This document shows, in pieces, positions 13,556-24,562 of a stretch of 64,000 nt of DNA. The stretch's first letter is position 1; each line of letters starts with the position of its first letter. The stretch covers positions 186,001 through 250,000 of the forward strand of contig PUQB01000031.1 in NCBI GenBank assembly GCA_003024785.1, in the 5' to 3' direction. The position numbers and the translations under genes were made by a program. The DNA is from Selaginella tamariscina. Taxonomy: Eukaryota > Streptophyta > Lycopodiopsida > Selaginellales > Selaginellaceae. The notes under the pieces were generated by a model, which saw only the letters and a list, made by a program, of their open reading frames with translations, searched no databases and was not told the origin of the DNA.

Positions 13556-14560
13556 AAAAACTCTTTAAGATCTTACTAACCGAGAATTTTAAGTAAAAAG
13601 GATGTGTAAATAGGATAATTCCTAACGGATTATAATGCAATCCTAATGAATTTCTAAACTCTTAATTTTTAATTTTAAGGGAAAAAGTAAAAGAGTGAAT
13701 CTTTATAAGTATTTCTAAATTTATTTATAATACTTACTTGTAAACAGCATTGGGGGCGCCGTGTTTTCCTATAAACAATAGCACCCAATTTAATGTCGCT
13801 CATGAAGTGATCATTATTAAAGAAAAAAGATCTGAAAAGAGAAAATTACAAAAATAAAGAATTTTTTATCAAAGAAAAAACCAGATCTGAATTTGAGTAG
13901 AAAATAAAAGCATTTTTAAATTTACATGTCAGATTGATAATACTTATGTTAGAATTTTAATTTTTTTAAAAATAAAATAAAATTTAAGTGAGTTGACACA
14001 AATAATCAACTCTCTGACATATATACTCTCTAATTCCAATGATTTTTATAAATTGCATTTAATGTATTTAACATTAGTAAGTGATTTAAGCTATTTAATA
14101 TCACGAAATTTTAGTAATTATTCTACATTTTTAATATTCCAGTATATATTATTAAGTATATGTTATAAATATATATACTTATACAATAAATAAAATGATA
14201 TATTATTAGTATCATTTAAAATATATTTAGTGTGTTTATTAATATTATTTTCATAATTATTTGAGTAATTAATCTACATTTCTTTATATTAATGGGGATA
14301 CACCCACACACCCACACACAAACACGCATTGAAATAATAAAATAAAAGAATATTCATTTAGTGTTAATATCTATTTTATTCCTTTGAGGGTTTAGGCATA
14401 TTCCTAGAGTTTCAAGGCGATGAAGGAGAAACGTAGCGGCGGTGTGAGAGTGAGCAATAGATCAATAAATCTCTCTCTCTCACAAGGCGTGGTGGTGTAA
14501 AAAGGCACGACGGTGCAGTAGGGTTTGATGGCGCATTCACACAGGTTAAATCTTTATCTC
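13556..14560. other. AT-rich spacer, nothing recognisable
   Basis: Low-complexity AT-rich DNA with a 66-codon ORF lacking any known motif (13993-14193). A less AT-rich patch near 14380-14560 contains CTCTCTCTCTC and GGTGGTG runs. Confidence 0.45.
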
Positions 14561-14699
14561 TCTGACACGCACACTCCTGTGTATACATATACATATATAT
14601 CTGCGAGATAATTTATTATTTATCTGTATTTACATATACATTTATATGTGTGTGTATCTATATAATAAATTTTATTTATTTATTTCTCGCACACACACG

Positions 14700-14737
<38 letters not shown>

Positions 14738-15210
14738 GTGTGTGTGTATCTGTATAATTTTATTTATTTAGCTCACACACACACACACATGACACACACA
14801 CACACATATATGTATGTATATATGTATATATGTATATGTGTGTGTGTGTGTGTGTTTGTATAATTTAATTTATTTAGCACACACACACGATATACATATA
14901 TACATATATATATATCTGTATAATTTTATTTATTTATTTATCTCTGGTGCACACATGCACACTCCTCTATATACATACATATATATGTGTGTGCATCTAT
15001 ATAATTTAATTTATTTAGCACACACACTGTATATACATATACATATATATGTATGTGCATCAGTATAATTTAATTTATTTAGCACACACACGCGCACACA
15101 TGATATACATATATATACATGTATATGAGTGTATATCCATATAATTTAATTTTTTTATCTATCTCTCACACACTCCTATATACATATACATATATGTATG
15201 TGTGTGCATT
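14561..15210. repeat. Compound CA/TA minisatellite
   Basis: An irregular tandem array of about 60-110 bp units, each with a CACACACA tract, a TATATACATATACATATA tract and the conserved block TATAATTTAATTTATTTAGC. A pure (TA)n run lies at 14703-14735. ORFs through it are artefacts. Confidence 0.8.
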
Positions 15211-15214
15211 TGCC

Positions 15215-15840
15215 TAGTGTGCGGGATTAACCAAAGGGTGGCGGGATTAATCCAGCCACCCATGACCTGCCTTAAGGGTGGCGCGATAAAATTTGCCACT
15301 CATGCCCTGCCTAAAGGGTGGCGAAATTAATTCCGCCACTCTTTCCATGCTGGTAGGCGAGATTAATCCCGCCCACAACACTCTCATATGGATAAGAGTG
15401 GTGAGAAGGATTAATCCTGCCCCACACTCATTGAGACATAAAGGGTGGCAAGATTAATTTCACTTGACCCTAGTGGGCGGGATTAATCTCGTTGACCGTT
15501 CGGAGGCGTGGAGGTGGTAGGAGGATTAATCACACTCACTGGGTATGGAAAGGGTGGCGGATTAATCTCACCACCCTTTATGTCTTAAAAAATGTGGGGC
15601 GGGATTAATTCCGCCCGCCCACCCTTCCATATGAGAGTGTTGTGGGAGGGATTAATCCCGCCTATTAGGCATGGAAGGGGTGGCTAGATTAATCCTGCCA
15701 CCCTTTATGTCTCAAAGAGTGTGGGGAAAAATTAATCTTGCACACTACTCATATCCATATGAGAGAGTTGTGGGCGGGATTAATCCTGCTCACTAGGCAT
15801 GGAAGGGGTGGCGGGATTAATTCTGCCACCCCTTCCATGT
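15215..15840. repeat. Palindrome array 2, about 15 units
   Basis: Same palindrome as array 1: cores near 15240, 15283, 15320, 15357, 15408, 15450, 15477, 15520, 15558, 15600, 15646, 15685, 15729, 15774 and 15817, spaced 27-51 bp and mostly near 40-45. It stands directly upstream of the hairpin and gene X copy 1, exactly as array 4 stands upstream of copy 2. Confidence 0.85.
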
Positions 15841-15942
15841 GAATGTACATGTGTATTAATATATATAAGTTCTTTATCTCTTTTTATTTACTTCTATAAT
15901 CTTATTATAATTTTGATTAAAAGCTAGTAAACCATATAAAAT

Positions 15943-16022
15943 TGTCTAAAACTCACATTTGTGATGGTTCTAAAACCAAATGATACCAGTTTTTATATTA
16001 TCACAAACGTGAGCTTTGGACA
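15943..16022 (+). ncRNA. Conserved hairpin upstream of gene X, copy 1
   Basis: TGTCTAAAACTCACATTTGT pairs with the complementary segment ending GTGAGCTTTGGACA. The stem is about 22 bp, with the few mismatches mostly G-U compatible, and the loop is about 36 nt. The homologous hairpin of copy 2 (49088-49170) keeps the stem although the loop has diverged. This could be a small-RNA precursor, a transposon regulatory structure or a remnant of a small MITE; transcription is not shown. Confidence 0.45.
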
Positions 16023-16249
16023 CTTAATCCTATCCACTTCTCTCTGAAACAAAGAAGGGTGTATGTGAATTTACCAGTGTATTAATATATAAGCACATGT
16101 TTGTCTGTATATTATAATTTCTCGCCATTTAAATAGTCTGAGCACTTCAGAGAAAAATATGTATAAACTCTGTAAAGTTTTAATAATGTATTTGTATATT
16201 CGGGGTTTATACAAATGTATGTGCATTTTTGTATGTGTATTCATAGTGT

Positions 16250-16397
16250 ATTATTGTGTAGAAAGATAGCTTGATCAAACAAGAAGATTCAGTTATTAAT
16301 ATGAAGTTGTAATTAAATTTTGAGTAAGAATTAAAACAAAATCTATTATACTCGGATATGTGTTTGAAGAACTAATCATTTTTATATTCAGATGTGG
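16250..16397 (+). pseudogene. Gene X copy 1, 5' leader fragment
   Basis: About 85% identical by eye to 49255-49410 of copy 2, including the end of the copy 2 intron (TTCAG/ATGTGG). The sequence stops at ATGTGG where a minus-strand LTR was inserted and resumes at 25277. The start codon region has changed (ATGAAGTTGTAA), so this copy cannot begin as copy 2 does. Confidence 0.6.
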
Positions 16398-17217
16398 TAT
16401 CAGAGTTTTAACCCAAAGGGTCAACACGTGGCAACATATGGTTGCCAAGTGCCCATCCGATGTATCACCATGTGTGAGCAATGTTAAGTCTTCCAAGATA
16501 ACCCTAAGAGTCTGACTTAGAAGCCCAATTAGACAGAAGACTTAGAGTCCTACCCTAAGTTCCCTAGAATGACCATCCCCTGAACCCTAGAGGATAACCC
16601 GAGTAAACTTTAGGATCCTGTTTTAGTAGACCTTAGATAGGCTCATGCCCTAACCTCATTAAGGAGATGTGCCTTACACATACCCCCATGACAAAGCTAA
16701 AGCATCGTCACTTACCCCTTGAGGAATCACTTTCATTCATGAGTACAACCCCTTAGGGTGACAAGGGGTACCCTAAACCATGACTAACCCCTAAGGGTTT
16801 GAGTGGCCAAGCATACCCTAGACCTAGGGCTAGTACTTAGTGAGGACACAAGTATGGGTCGTAAACAGACACGAGTGTTCTACTAAGCAAACTTCCTAAG
16901 GCTATGTTTGGATAACCCTAAGTACATAACCTTGCGAGTGAGCCCATGACACAACCCCAAAGGGCGTGCCTCGGGCGTTCTATCGTGTGATGTTTAGCCC
17001 AGTGACACATCTCCATGTGACACTGTCTTCCCACGGTGTGGACTATCATGCCATAGCCCTTAGATTCAAGAGTTGCACCAAGTGCCACAAATGTGGCACC
17101 TAAATGCCAACTCTAAAACCCCTTAGTGAACCCTAGGTAACATGAACCTGTCAAATAAGATTTCGAATGTGCCTTGCTTGGTCGTGAGTGCTACACCTAG
17201 CTTGACATGAAGGAGGA
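16398..17217 (-). mobile_element. Family-B solo LTR, 3' part (minus), left piece
   Basis: Reverse complement of the 3' half of the element B LTR: the landmarks GGGTTAAAACTCTGACA, GTTGCCACGTG and TGCTCACAC are all found inverted. It continues at 24568 after the insertion of element A. Flanks TGTGG (16393-16397) and TATGA (25277-25281) form a 5-bp target duplication with two G/A transitions, judged against the uninterrupted copy 2 sequence. Net length without A is about 1.53 kb, shorter than element B LTRs (1.74-1.86 kb). Confidence 0.75.
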
Positions 17218-18187
17218 TGTCATAGTTTTTACTATGACTCAACCCTTTACTTTGGGGTTTGACTGTTGTTACCTACCGAGTTGTGTGACGAACCCTAGAT
17301 GTAGTAGGAAACAGGCCCACTTAGTGCACTTGGGTATCTGGTGATGGTCCGGCCGGGTGTCATTAGGTATTTGCAGGAAACTCTAGGTGAAGCTAGAACT
17401 TACCTTCTAGAAACTCTCCCCCGGTTTGACGTTCTAGGTTATAAAGTATAGCTTGTCAAAATAAGGGTTAGGGACACCCTAGGGTTGACCTAACCCTAGG
17501 GTTGCCCTAACCCCACGCCTAATACCCCCCCCTAGGGGTTAGGTTTAGGGTTAGGTTAGGACAACCATTTTCTCTAAGGGCTGGCATTTCCGTGCCAGCC
17601 CACTTACTCATTTAGGTAAACAGGGGGGGGGGGGTCCGTCACATAAATAAGGTAGAGTATATGTAGTGAGGCTTCCTGGGTTCAAAAGAGAGCTCGTTAA
17701 CCTCCTACCGGTGCAAGCTAAGCTTGTGTCGTCAAGGTGCAACCCTCTGTTGTGCCGCCCAAACTTCCACACGACAGGGGTACAACCCACCCTAGGGTTA
17801 GACTATCCTTATCGTTGGCAGGATCTTGCCTTTGAGACAAGGGCACGTCACTTCCAAGGAGTTAGCCAGATTCCTTGGTCCGAAAACCTGCTCGCAAGCT
17901 CAAAGGTATTGCCCGAGTTCACGTTCCGCAGAACTAGTGGTTGAGGCCTTGCTCCGGCCGCCTCAACCACGCCAAGCTAGGAACGACACCTAAAGCTCGG
18001 CTAGTCCGTGTATCCTGATTCACAAGGTGAGTCTCGTTCGTGGACTTAGTCAGTTAGGGTTTGAGTTCCTAAGGCTTGGGTTCCTAATACGGGTTACTTT
18101 ACCAGATTCCGTGGGGTTTCCAGAGAGGGGATTCCAGGGTTGGCACCTGGCAAGCCGCCTTTGTGGCACCAGGTAAAAACTCTGACA
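17218..18187 (+). repeat. Element A 5' LTR
   Basis: Starts TGTCATAGTTTTTACTATGA (itself a short inverted repeat) and ends AAAACTCTGACA. Contains dense CCCTAA/TTAGGG-type motifs (17460-17570), a G-tract (about 17622-17634) and a TATA-like box. Differs from the 3' LTR by a handful of substitutions and several one-base indels. Confidence 0.93.
17641..17660 (+). promoter_or_regulatory. Putative LTR promoter of element A (TATA-like box)
   Basis: CACATAAATAAGGTAGAG follows the conserved G-tract by a few bases and is kept in every family A and B LTR here (near 24015, 27211, 53207, 58741; inverted near 24820). A TATA function is inference from this conservation. Confidence 0.4.
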
Positions 18188-18189
18188 AT

Positions 18190-18201
18190 TGGTATCGGAG
18201 C
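18190..18201 (+). other. Primer binding site, initiator tRNA-Met type
   Basis: TGGTATCGGAGC lies two bases after the 5' LTR. It differs by one base from TGGTATCAGAGC, the usual plant initiator-Met primer site. Element B has the identical sequence at 54673. Confidence 0.8.
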
Positions 18202-18732
18202 AAGTTCTCTGCGGTCAGTAGGACTACCTTAAGTCATAGAGTGTTTCAATGTTTAGATAACTCTAAATTCTTGATCTACTCTATCGCTTTGGTTAACATG
18301 TCTGTATTCTGCGCAGAGAGTTTGATCCTGTGAGTTGTCAAACTTCGGAGAACACTTGCTCAGTGAGTCGGCGTGAGATTCTAGGTATGTCCGAAAGTCT
18401 TATGCTAGTTCAAGCTGATGTGTGTGGGTGTACAACCTGTGCAGGGTGTTTCCAACTTAACATTGGGAATATTCCAGCATATTCTCCGAGTGTTGAACTA
18501 GGGTTCAATACGATGAGCAAAGAAAGCAACCAGAGCCTGAGGCAGAGAGGGCTGTCGCAGAGGCTCAAAATGAGGAGATGGATGAGGCTGATCCAGGTCG
18601 ACCCCCTAGGTTAGACAACGACCTGGTTGGCGAGAAATAATGATGGATGCCCTAAACGAACTTCGAGGGGATGTTCTTGGGGTTGAATGACCGAATCGAT
18701 AATGTTGCCGTTCGGATTCCAACGAATACGCA

Positions 18733-20175
18733 GTGCCAGAGTTCCGCAACCAGACACACGGAAAAAAGAAGAAGCATGACTCAGAGTCAGGTTCCTCTGA
18801 ATCAGATTCTTCGACGGAAGTAGTTGGTGGAGGTCCCAGTAAATTCAAACCGGTAAAGCCTTCGAATTTCATGGGTTCAAAGGATTACAAGGTTTTGGAT
18901 GACTGGTTGTATGATATGGAAAGCTATTTCGAGGCTGCTTCCGTGAGAAAGACAGAAAAGGTTGCATGTGCCAAGCAGTTTCTTAAAGAAGAAGCTAAGA
19001 CTTGGTGGCGAATTGTTGAAGGTGAACGTGGATACCGAAACAGCTGGAAGCACATGAAAAAGGAGATCAAAAAGCAGTATATGCCGGATGATCTCGGTTT
19101 GCGATTGCGTGCTGACCTGGCACTTTGTCAACAGGGAGTTCGGGGAAGTCCTATGGACCACGTTTATCGATTCGAAAGTGTACGGCGATTGGTGCCAAAT
19201 ATGAGCGATGATGAAGCTCGAAGTTGCTTCATGGCTAGCTTGAATGAGAAAACGCGAAGGGAGATCTTAAGGTACAAGCCCACAAGCTATCGGGAATGTC
19301 AAGAGGCAGCTCAAAAGGTTGCTTATGGCATGTCGTTAGAAGACTTGTACAAAGGGGAGGAAGCAAAACCTAAACCAAGGAGGTTTCCTCCAAAGTCTGG
19401 GTTCAGAAGGTTTGATAGGCGACCAGATCAATCGCCATCAATTCGAAGTGCAAGTCCCTTTGTTGGCAGTTCCAAGTTTTCGGACACATCAAGACCCACC
19501 GGATTTCGGAAACCATTGGCGTTACCACCTCCTCAGCAGACCAAAGGATCGGCTCCAAAGTCTGCTCCCCCGCGTTCCGCAGGCGGGGTCGTGAAATGTT
19601 ATAATTGTAACAAGCCTGGTCATTTTGCTAAAGAGTGTCCGGCACCCTCACAACAATCAGGACATTTCAAGGCGATGGTAGAAGAGGAAGTTGCTGAACC
19701 AGAAACGCTTGAAGATCCGGAAGATGAGTCAGAAGAGGTAATGTTGTGCCAGACACAACCTGCCTTATTCGCTATTCAAGACAAAACTGACCCTTTGCTA
19801 TATTTGACAGGAAGGATACGAGGGGACCGAGTCCGAATGATGATCGATACTGGAGCAACATACAACTTCATATCGACTAGTCTAGCTCGTCGATTGAATT
19901 TGGATGTAATAAAGATGTGTGAAATAAAGATCAATTTTGGCAAAGGTTCTCAAAATACTAATAATATAGCAAGGGCAGTTCCTGTCCAAATCAAAGATTG
20001 GAAGGCTAAGCTAGACTTAGTTGTCTTGAATATGACGGGGTTTGACTTTGTTCTGGGTATGGAATGGTTCCATAAACATGTAATCGAAATGAGGGGTTCC
20101 GGAGATAATCGAATCACGCTTGCAGCAGATAAAGAAGCCATTAGAAAACACGCTCAGAATGGAAACGCTAACTGA
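18733..20175 (+). CDS. gag: Element A Gag and protease
   Basis: A 480-codon open frame. It contains a retrotransposon capsid-like region (SYFEAASV, KTWWRIVEG, about residues 70-200), a basic Pro-rich linker, a CCHC zinc knuckle CYNCNKPGHFAKECP (19597-19641), an acidic stretch, and an aspartic protease with DTGATYNFIS (about 19849-19878) and VLGMEWFHKH. Gag packages the RNA; the protease matures the polyprotein. The listed start is GTG, not a credible initiator. The true N-terminus is probably the acidic Glu/Ala-rich region from about 18490, now cut by frameshifts. The stop at 20173-20175 is followed in another frame by the pol region, so Gag-Pol may originally have been continuous. Confidence 0.85.
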   Translation: MPEFRNQTHGKKKKHDSESGSSESDSSTEVVGGGPSKFKPVKPSNFMGSKDYKVLDDWLYDMESYFEAASVRKTEKVACAKQFLKEEAKTWWRIVEGERGYRNSWKHMKKEIKKQYMPDDLGLRLRADLALCQQGVRGSPMDHVYRFESVRRLVPNMSDDEARSCFMASLNEKTRREILRYKPTSYRECQEAAQKVAYGMSLEDLYKGEEAKPKPRRFPPKSGFRRFDRRPDQSPSIRSASPFVGSSKFSDTSRPTGFRKPLALPPPQQTKGSAPKSAPPRSAGGVVKCYNCNKPGHFAKECPAPSQQSGHFKAMVEEEVAEPETLEDPEDESEEVMLCQTQPALFAIQDKTDPLLYLTGRIRGDRVRMMIDTGATYNFISTSLARRLNLDVIKMCEIKINFGKGSQNTNNIARAVPVQIKDWKAKLDLVVLNMTGFDFVLGMEWFHKHVIEMRGSGDNRITLAADKEAIRKHAQNGNAN

Positions 20176-20189
20176 TAAGGATTGGAATC

Positions 20190-23100
20190 CTATGTTCCTT
20201 ACCTTACTCAGTTGCGTAAAGCAGTTAGACATCGGGAACGTGTGTTTCTTGCAATGGTTTTGGATACTGGTGAAGTCAAAATAGGAGATGGTCAAGAACT
20301 GTTCCCGAACCTATTTTGGAAGTCTTGAACATGTTTAGGGATGTGTTACCGGAAGATTTGCCGCCTGAGTTACCTCCACGTCGAGCTGTGGACCACAGAA
20401 TAGAGGTTTTGCCGGTTCGTCTCCACCGGCAAGAGCCCCATATCGGTTAAATCCTCAAGAGTTGATTGAATTGAAGAGACAGCTGACGGAATTGGTTGGT
20501 CGAGGACACATTCGACCTAGTCGATCACCATATGGTGCACCGATCTTGTTTGTAATGAAAAAGGATGGTACGATGCGAATGTGTGTGGACTATCGAGCAC
20601 TGAACGCGATAACTATCAAAAAAGTATCCTCTTCCGCGAGTGGACGACTTGTTTGATAGACTATCAAAAGCAAAGTATTTTCAAGAATAGACTTGAGGTC
20701 TGGGTACCATCAGATTCGGGTAGCAGAGAATGACATTGAGAAGACCGCTTTTCGAACGCGTTATGGATCATTTGAGTTTCTAGTCTTGCCATTCGGGTTG
20801 TGCAATGCTCCAGCAACTTTTTGCACAATGATGGATGATGTGTTTAGAGACTATCTAGACGAGTTCGTGTGGTGTATATTGATGACATTCTGGTTTTCAG
20901 TTCGACAATTGAAGAACATGTGGAACACTTAGAAAAAGTGTTTCAGAGGTTGAGAGAGAACCAGTTGTATGCTAAAGAAAGCAAGTGCGCATTTGGTCAA
21001 ACCAAGATAGATTTCTTGGGACACTTGATCTCAGGTGGGGAGGTTGCCATGGACCCAAAGAAAATTCAAGCTATTACTGAGTGGATGACCTTAAAAGACG
21101 TGCATGAAGTTAGATCATTTCTTGGTCTGACAGGGTATTACCGAAGATTCATAAAGGGTTACTCAGAAATAGCGGCCCCATTGACAGATCTTACGAAGAA
21201 CATTCCATGGCATTGGACTCCAGAGTGCCAACGTGCATTCGTCAAACTCAAAGAGGCTATCTCTTCTGAGCCAGTTTTGCAGTTGCCCATCTTTGAAGAT
21301 CCCTTTGAAGTAGAATGTGACGCTTCCGACTTTGCAATTGGTGGTGTATTGCAACAGAAAGGACATCCAGTGTCCTTTTTCTCGAAGAAGTTAGATGCCG
21401 CGCAAACTCGATGGCCTACTCACGAAAAGGAGATGTATGCTATTGTTGACTTCCTTGGAGTATTGGCGTCATTATCTTCCAAGTCATGGCACTGTGGTTT
21501 GGACAGATAGTGTAACTCTAAGGTATTTTGAAACGCAGCCGAAGCTATCACCAAAGTATGCTAGATGGCAGCAGAAGTTGGCACGATTTCAGCCTGAAAT
21601 CAGACATAAGGCGGGAAAGGACAATGTGGTAGCTGATGCACTCAGTAGAAAGGGTCATCTTCGTATTATGTCAGCACCCGTGTCAACTTTGGTGGATGAA
21701 TTTGTGACGGCGTATCCTCAGGACAAGTTTGCCAAGGAAGCTTTGAGCCTGGTGGCAAAGAGGAAACAAGTTCATCAATTACGAAGAGATGGTAATATTC
21801 CAGCAGGAATAGAAAGTCGAATGGATGCACTCAAACAGGCCCATTTTGCAGTACGAGATGGAGTTCTTTATTATAAAGAAAAGAGACTCTATGTTCCAGA
21901 AGGGACATGGAGGGAGAGGCTATTAAGAGAGCATCACGACGTTCCTTTGGCAGGGCATGGTGGAAGGCACAAGACGTTGGCTTTGTTGAAACAGGGATTC
22001 TATTGGCCGGGTATGATAGACGATGTTGCCAAGTATGTCAAGACATGCCCCACATGTCAACAAGTGAAAAGTCGTTCGCAAAAACGAGCTGGGAAGTTAC
22101 AATGTATACCGATTCCAGAGCGGCCATTTCAAAGTGTTACTTTGGACTTTATCATGGGATTGCCAAAATCTTGTGGTTTCAATGCTCTTATGGTGGTGGT
22201 CGATCGATTTTCAAAGGTTGCTCATTTCATTCCAACTGTAGAGACAGTGAATGCAAAACAAGCAGCAAAGTTGTTCTTCCACGAAGTCGTAAGAGTGCGA
22301 GGGCTACCGGAAACGATGATCTCAGATCGGGATCCTCGATTTACTGGCAAGTTTTGGGGAACGTTGTTCAAGCAATTTGGGACGATGCTGAGGTTTAGTA
22401 CGGCTTATCATCCACAAACGGATGGTCAGACGGAGAGGGTAAACCGACAAGTCGAGGACTATCTCAGATGCTATGTTCAAGGTGATCAACTTGATTGGGC
22501 TGAACACTTGGATATGGCTGAGATATGTTACAATAACTCGACACACACTGCAATCGGATGTAGCCCGATGGAAGTGTTAACTGGGAATAAGGGTGGTATT
22601 CCTCAGAGTATGGTGTTACCGAAAGACGATAGCAATCGAGTTCCATCTGTAGCAGAGTTCACGGGACAATTGTATCGAACATGGGAAGCTGCTCGTCAAG
22701 CGATGGCTGCAGCACAGGAAAGGTATCGTCAGCAGTACGATAAACATCGACGGGATGTAGAGTATCAGGTTGGGGATATGGTATTGTTGAGTACCAAAAA
22801 CCTGAGGGTTCCAACGACTCTTTCGAGGAAGTTTCTATCGCACTACATAGGTCCATACAAGGTGGTGAAGCAAGTAGGGAAAGTGGCTTATGGGTTAGAT
22901 CTTCCTCCAGAGTTGGAAGGAATACACAATGTGTTTCATGTCAGTTTACTCGAGCCATTCCACAAGGATGAGAAACATCCGGTATAGTCCGCCGCCAGAA
23001 TTAGTTGGTGAGGAAAAAGAATTTGAAGTTGAGGCGATATTAAAGGGGAGGAACATTCATGGACGACGAAAACGTAAACGTGAATATCTTGTTAAGTGGA

Positions 23101-23219
23101 AAGGTTACCCGGCATGCGAGTCGACATGGGAACCATTGGAGAATCTGCAGAACGCGATGGAGGTAGTGAATGAGTTTGAGGCGAGGTCTCAAACTGTTGG
23201 TAATGATGATCAGAAATAA
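20190..23219 (+). pseudogene. pol: Element A Pol: RT, RNase H, integrase, chromodomain (frameshifted)
   Basis: RT begins near 20310; [10 protein letters not shown] at 20577-20606, [10 protein letters not shown] near 20690, [12 protein letters not shown] near 20785, and the catalytic VVYIDDIL at 20869-20892. RNase [11 protein letters not shown] near 21314, HEKEMYAIV near 21421, WTDSVTLRYF near 21500. Integrase: zinc-binding H-H-C-C (21931-22070), catalytic Asp in LDFIMG (about 22145), Asp in ISDRDPRF (about 22320), Glu in TDGQTERVNR (about 22420), then GPYKVV. A chromodomain (FEVEAIL, YLVKWKGYP, STWEPLENL, 23020-23150) ends the protein. One-base shifts near 20620, 20674, 20868, 21440 and 22982 break the frame, some at homopolymers. 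All catalytic residues remain. Confidence 0.9.
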
Positions 23220-23593
23220 AGTGAACCTTTATTTCTTATTAACCAAGGGGCCGGCAACAACACTAACTAGAGGCCTCCAATATAAATTCTAGTTACGTAA
23301 AGAAATTAACCACTGTGTTGTGTGCGTCGGGTGACAGACTTTGCAGACGTGCAAAAGGTCTCCAGGTGACTTCATGTCGCAGGTGGTGCCTCCGGCAGCT
23401 GGGTCTACGACTCGGTGAACGACGGTTCTGAAGTACTTGGCTTCGCGTAATGCAAGGGGGGTAATAAAACTTGTGAACTTTTGGCTGACTCCGCATAGAG
23501 TGATATGTTAGTTTTGGTTAGTTTTCTCTAACATTATCTAGTCTTGGAGTTAGACGTCAACGAGGACGTTGACATTTTCAAAGGCGGGGAGTG
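23220..23593 (+). other. Element A 3' untranslated region and polypurine tract
   Basis: Noncoding. It ends CAAAGGCGGGGAG just before the 3' LTR, the expected plus-strand primer. This roughly 375-bp block is nearly identical to 57980-58357 of element B. Confidence 0.75.
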
Positions 23594-24562
23594 TGTCATA
23601 GTTTTTACTATGACTCAACCCTTTACTTTGGGGTTTGACTGTTGTTACCTACCGAGTTGTGTGACGAACCCTAGATGTAGTAGGAAACAGGCCCACTTAG
23701 TGCACTTGGGTATCTGGTGATGGTCCGGCCGGGTGTCATTAGGTATTTGCAGGAAACTCTAGGTGAAGCTAGAACTTACCTTCTAGAAACTCTCCCCCGG
23801 TTTGACGTTTCTAGGTTATAAAGTATAGCTTGTCAAAAAAGGGTTAGGGACACCCTAGGGTTGACCTAACCCTAGGGTTGCCCTAACCCCACGCCCTAAT
23901 ACCCCCCCTAGGGGTTAGGTTTAGGGTTAGGTTAGGACAACCATTTTCTCTAAGGGCTGGCATTTCCGTGCCAGCCCACTTACTCATTTAGGTAAACAGG
24001 GGGGGGGGGTCCGTCACATAAATAAGGTAGAGTATATGTAGTGAGGCTTCCTGGGTTCAAAAGAGAGCTCGTTAACCTCCTACCGGTGCAAGCTAAGCTT
24101 GTGTCGTCAAGGTGCAACCCTCTGTTGTGCCGCCCAAACTTCCACACGACAGGGGTACAACCCACCCTAGGGTTAGACTATCCTTATCGTTGGCAGGATC
24201 TTGCCTTTGAGACAAGGGCACGTCACTTCCAAGGAGTTAGCCAGATTCCTTGGTCCGAAAACCTGCTCGCAAGCTCAAAGGTATTGCCCGAGTTCACGTT
24301 CCGCAAACTAGTGGTTGAGGCCTTGCTCCGGCCGCCTCAACCACGCCAAGCTAGGAACGACACCTAAAGCTCGGCTAGTCCGTGTATCCTGATCCACAAG
24401 GTGAGTCTCGTTCGTGGGCTTAGTCAGTTAGGGGTTGGAGTTCCTAAGGCTTGGGTTCCTAATACGGGTTATTTTACCAGATTCCGTGGGGTTTCCAGAG
24501 AGGGGATTCCAGGGTTGGCACCTGGCAAGCCGCCTTTGTGGCACCAGGTAAAAACTCTGACA
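23594..24562 (+). repeat. Element A 3' LTR
   Basis: Near-identical to 17218-18187; ends ACTCTGACA before the GAGGA target copy. Differences include CCTGATTCAC versus CCTGATCCAC and several one-base length changes in G, A and C runs. Confidence 0.93.

Larger units (their letters stand above)
17218..24562 (+). mobile_element. Element A: complete Ty3/gypsy chromovirus
   Basis: 7345 bp with two LTRs about 99% identical by eye (970 and 969 bp), 5'-TG...CA-3' ends and a perfect 5-bp target duplication GAGGA (17213-17217, 24563-24567). Order: LTR, initiator-Met-type PBS, gag with zinc knuckle, protease, reverse transcriptase, RNase H, integrase, chromodomain, polypurine tract, LTR. Domain order and the chromodomain place it among Ty3/gypsy chromoviruses. 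It is inserted in a minus-strand family-B solo LTR. LTR similarity means recent insertion, yet the ORFs contain several one-base shifts. Confidence 0.93.

Noticed and set aside
14814..15068. Hydrophobic Tyr/His/Ile-rich ORF
   Set aside because: Pure CA/TA minisatellite translation.
17460..17575. Interstitial telomere or subtelomere
   Set aside because: CCCTAA-like units are not in uniform tandem and recur at the same place in each LTR, so they belong to the LTR.
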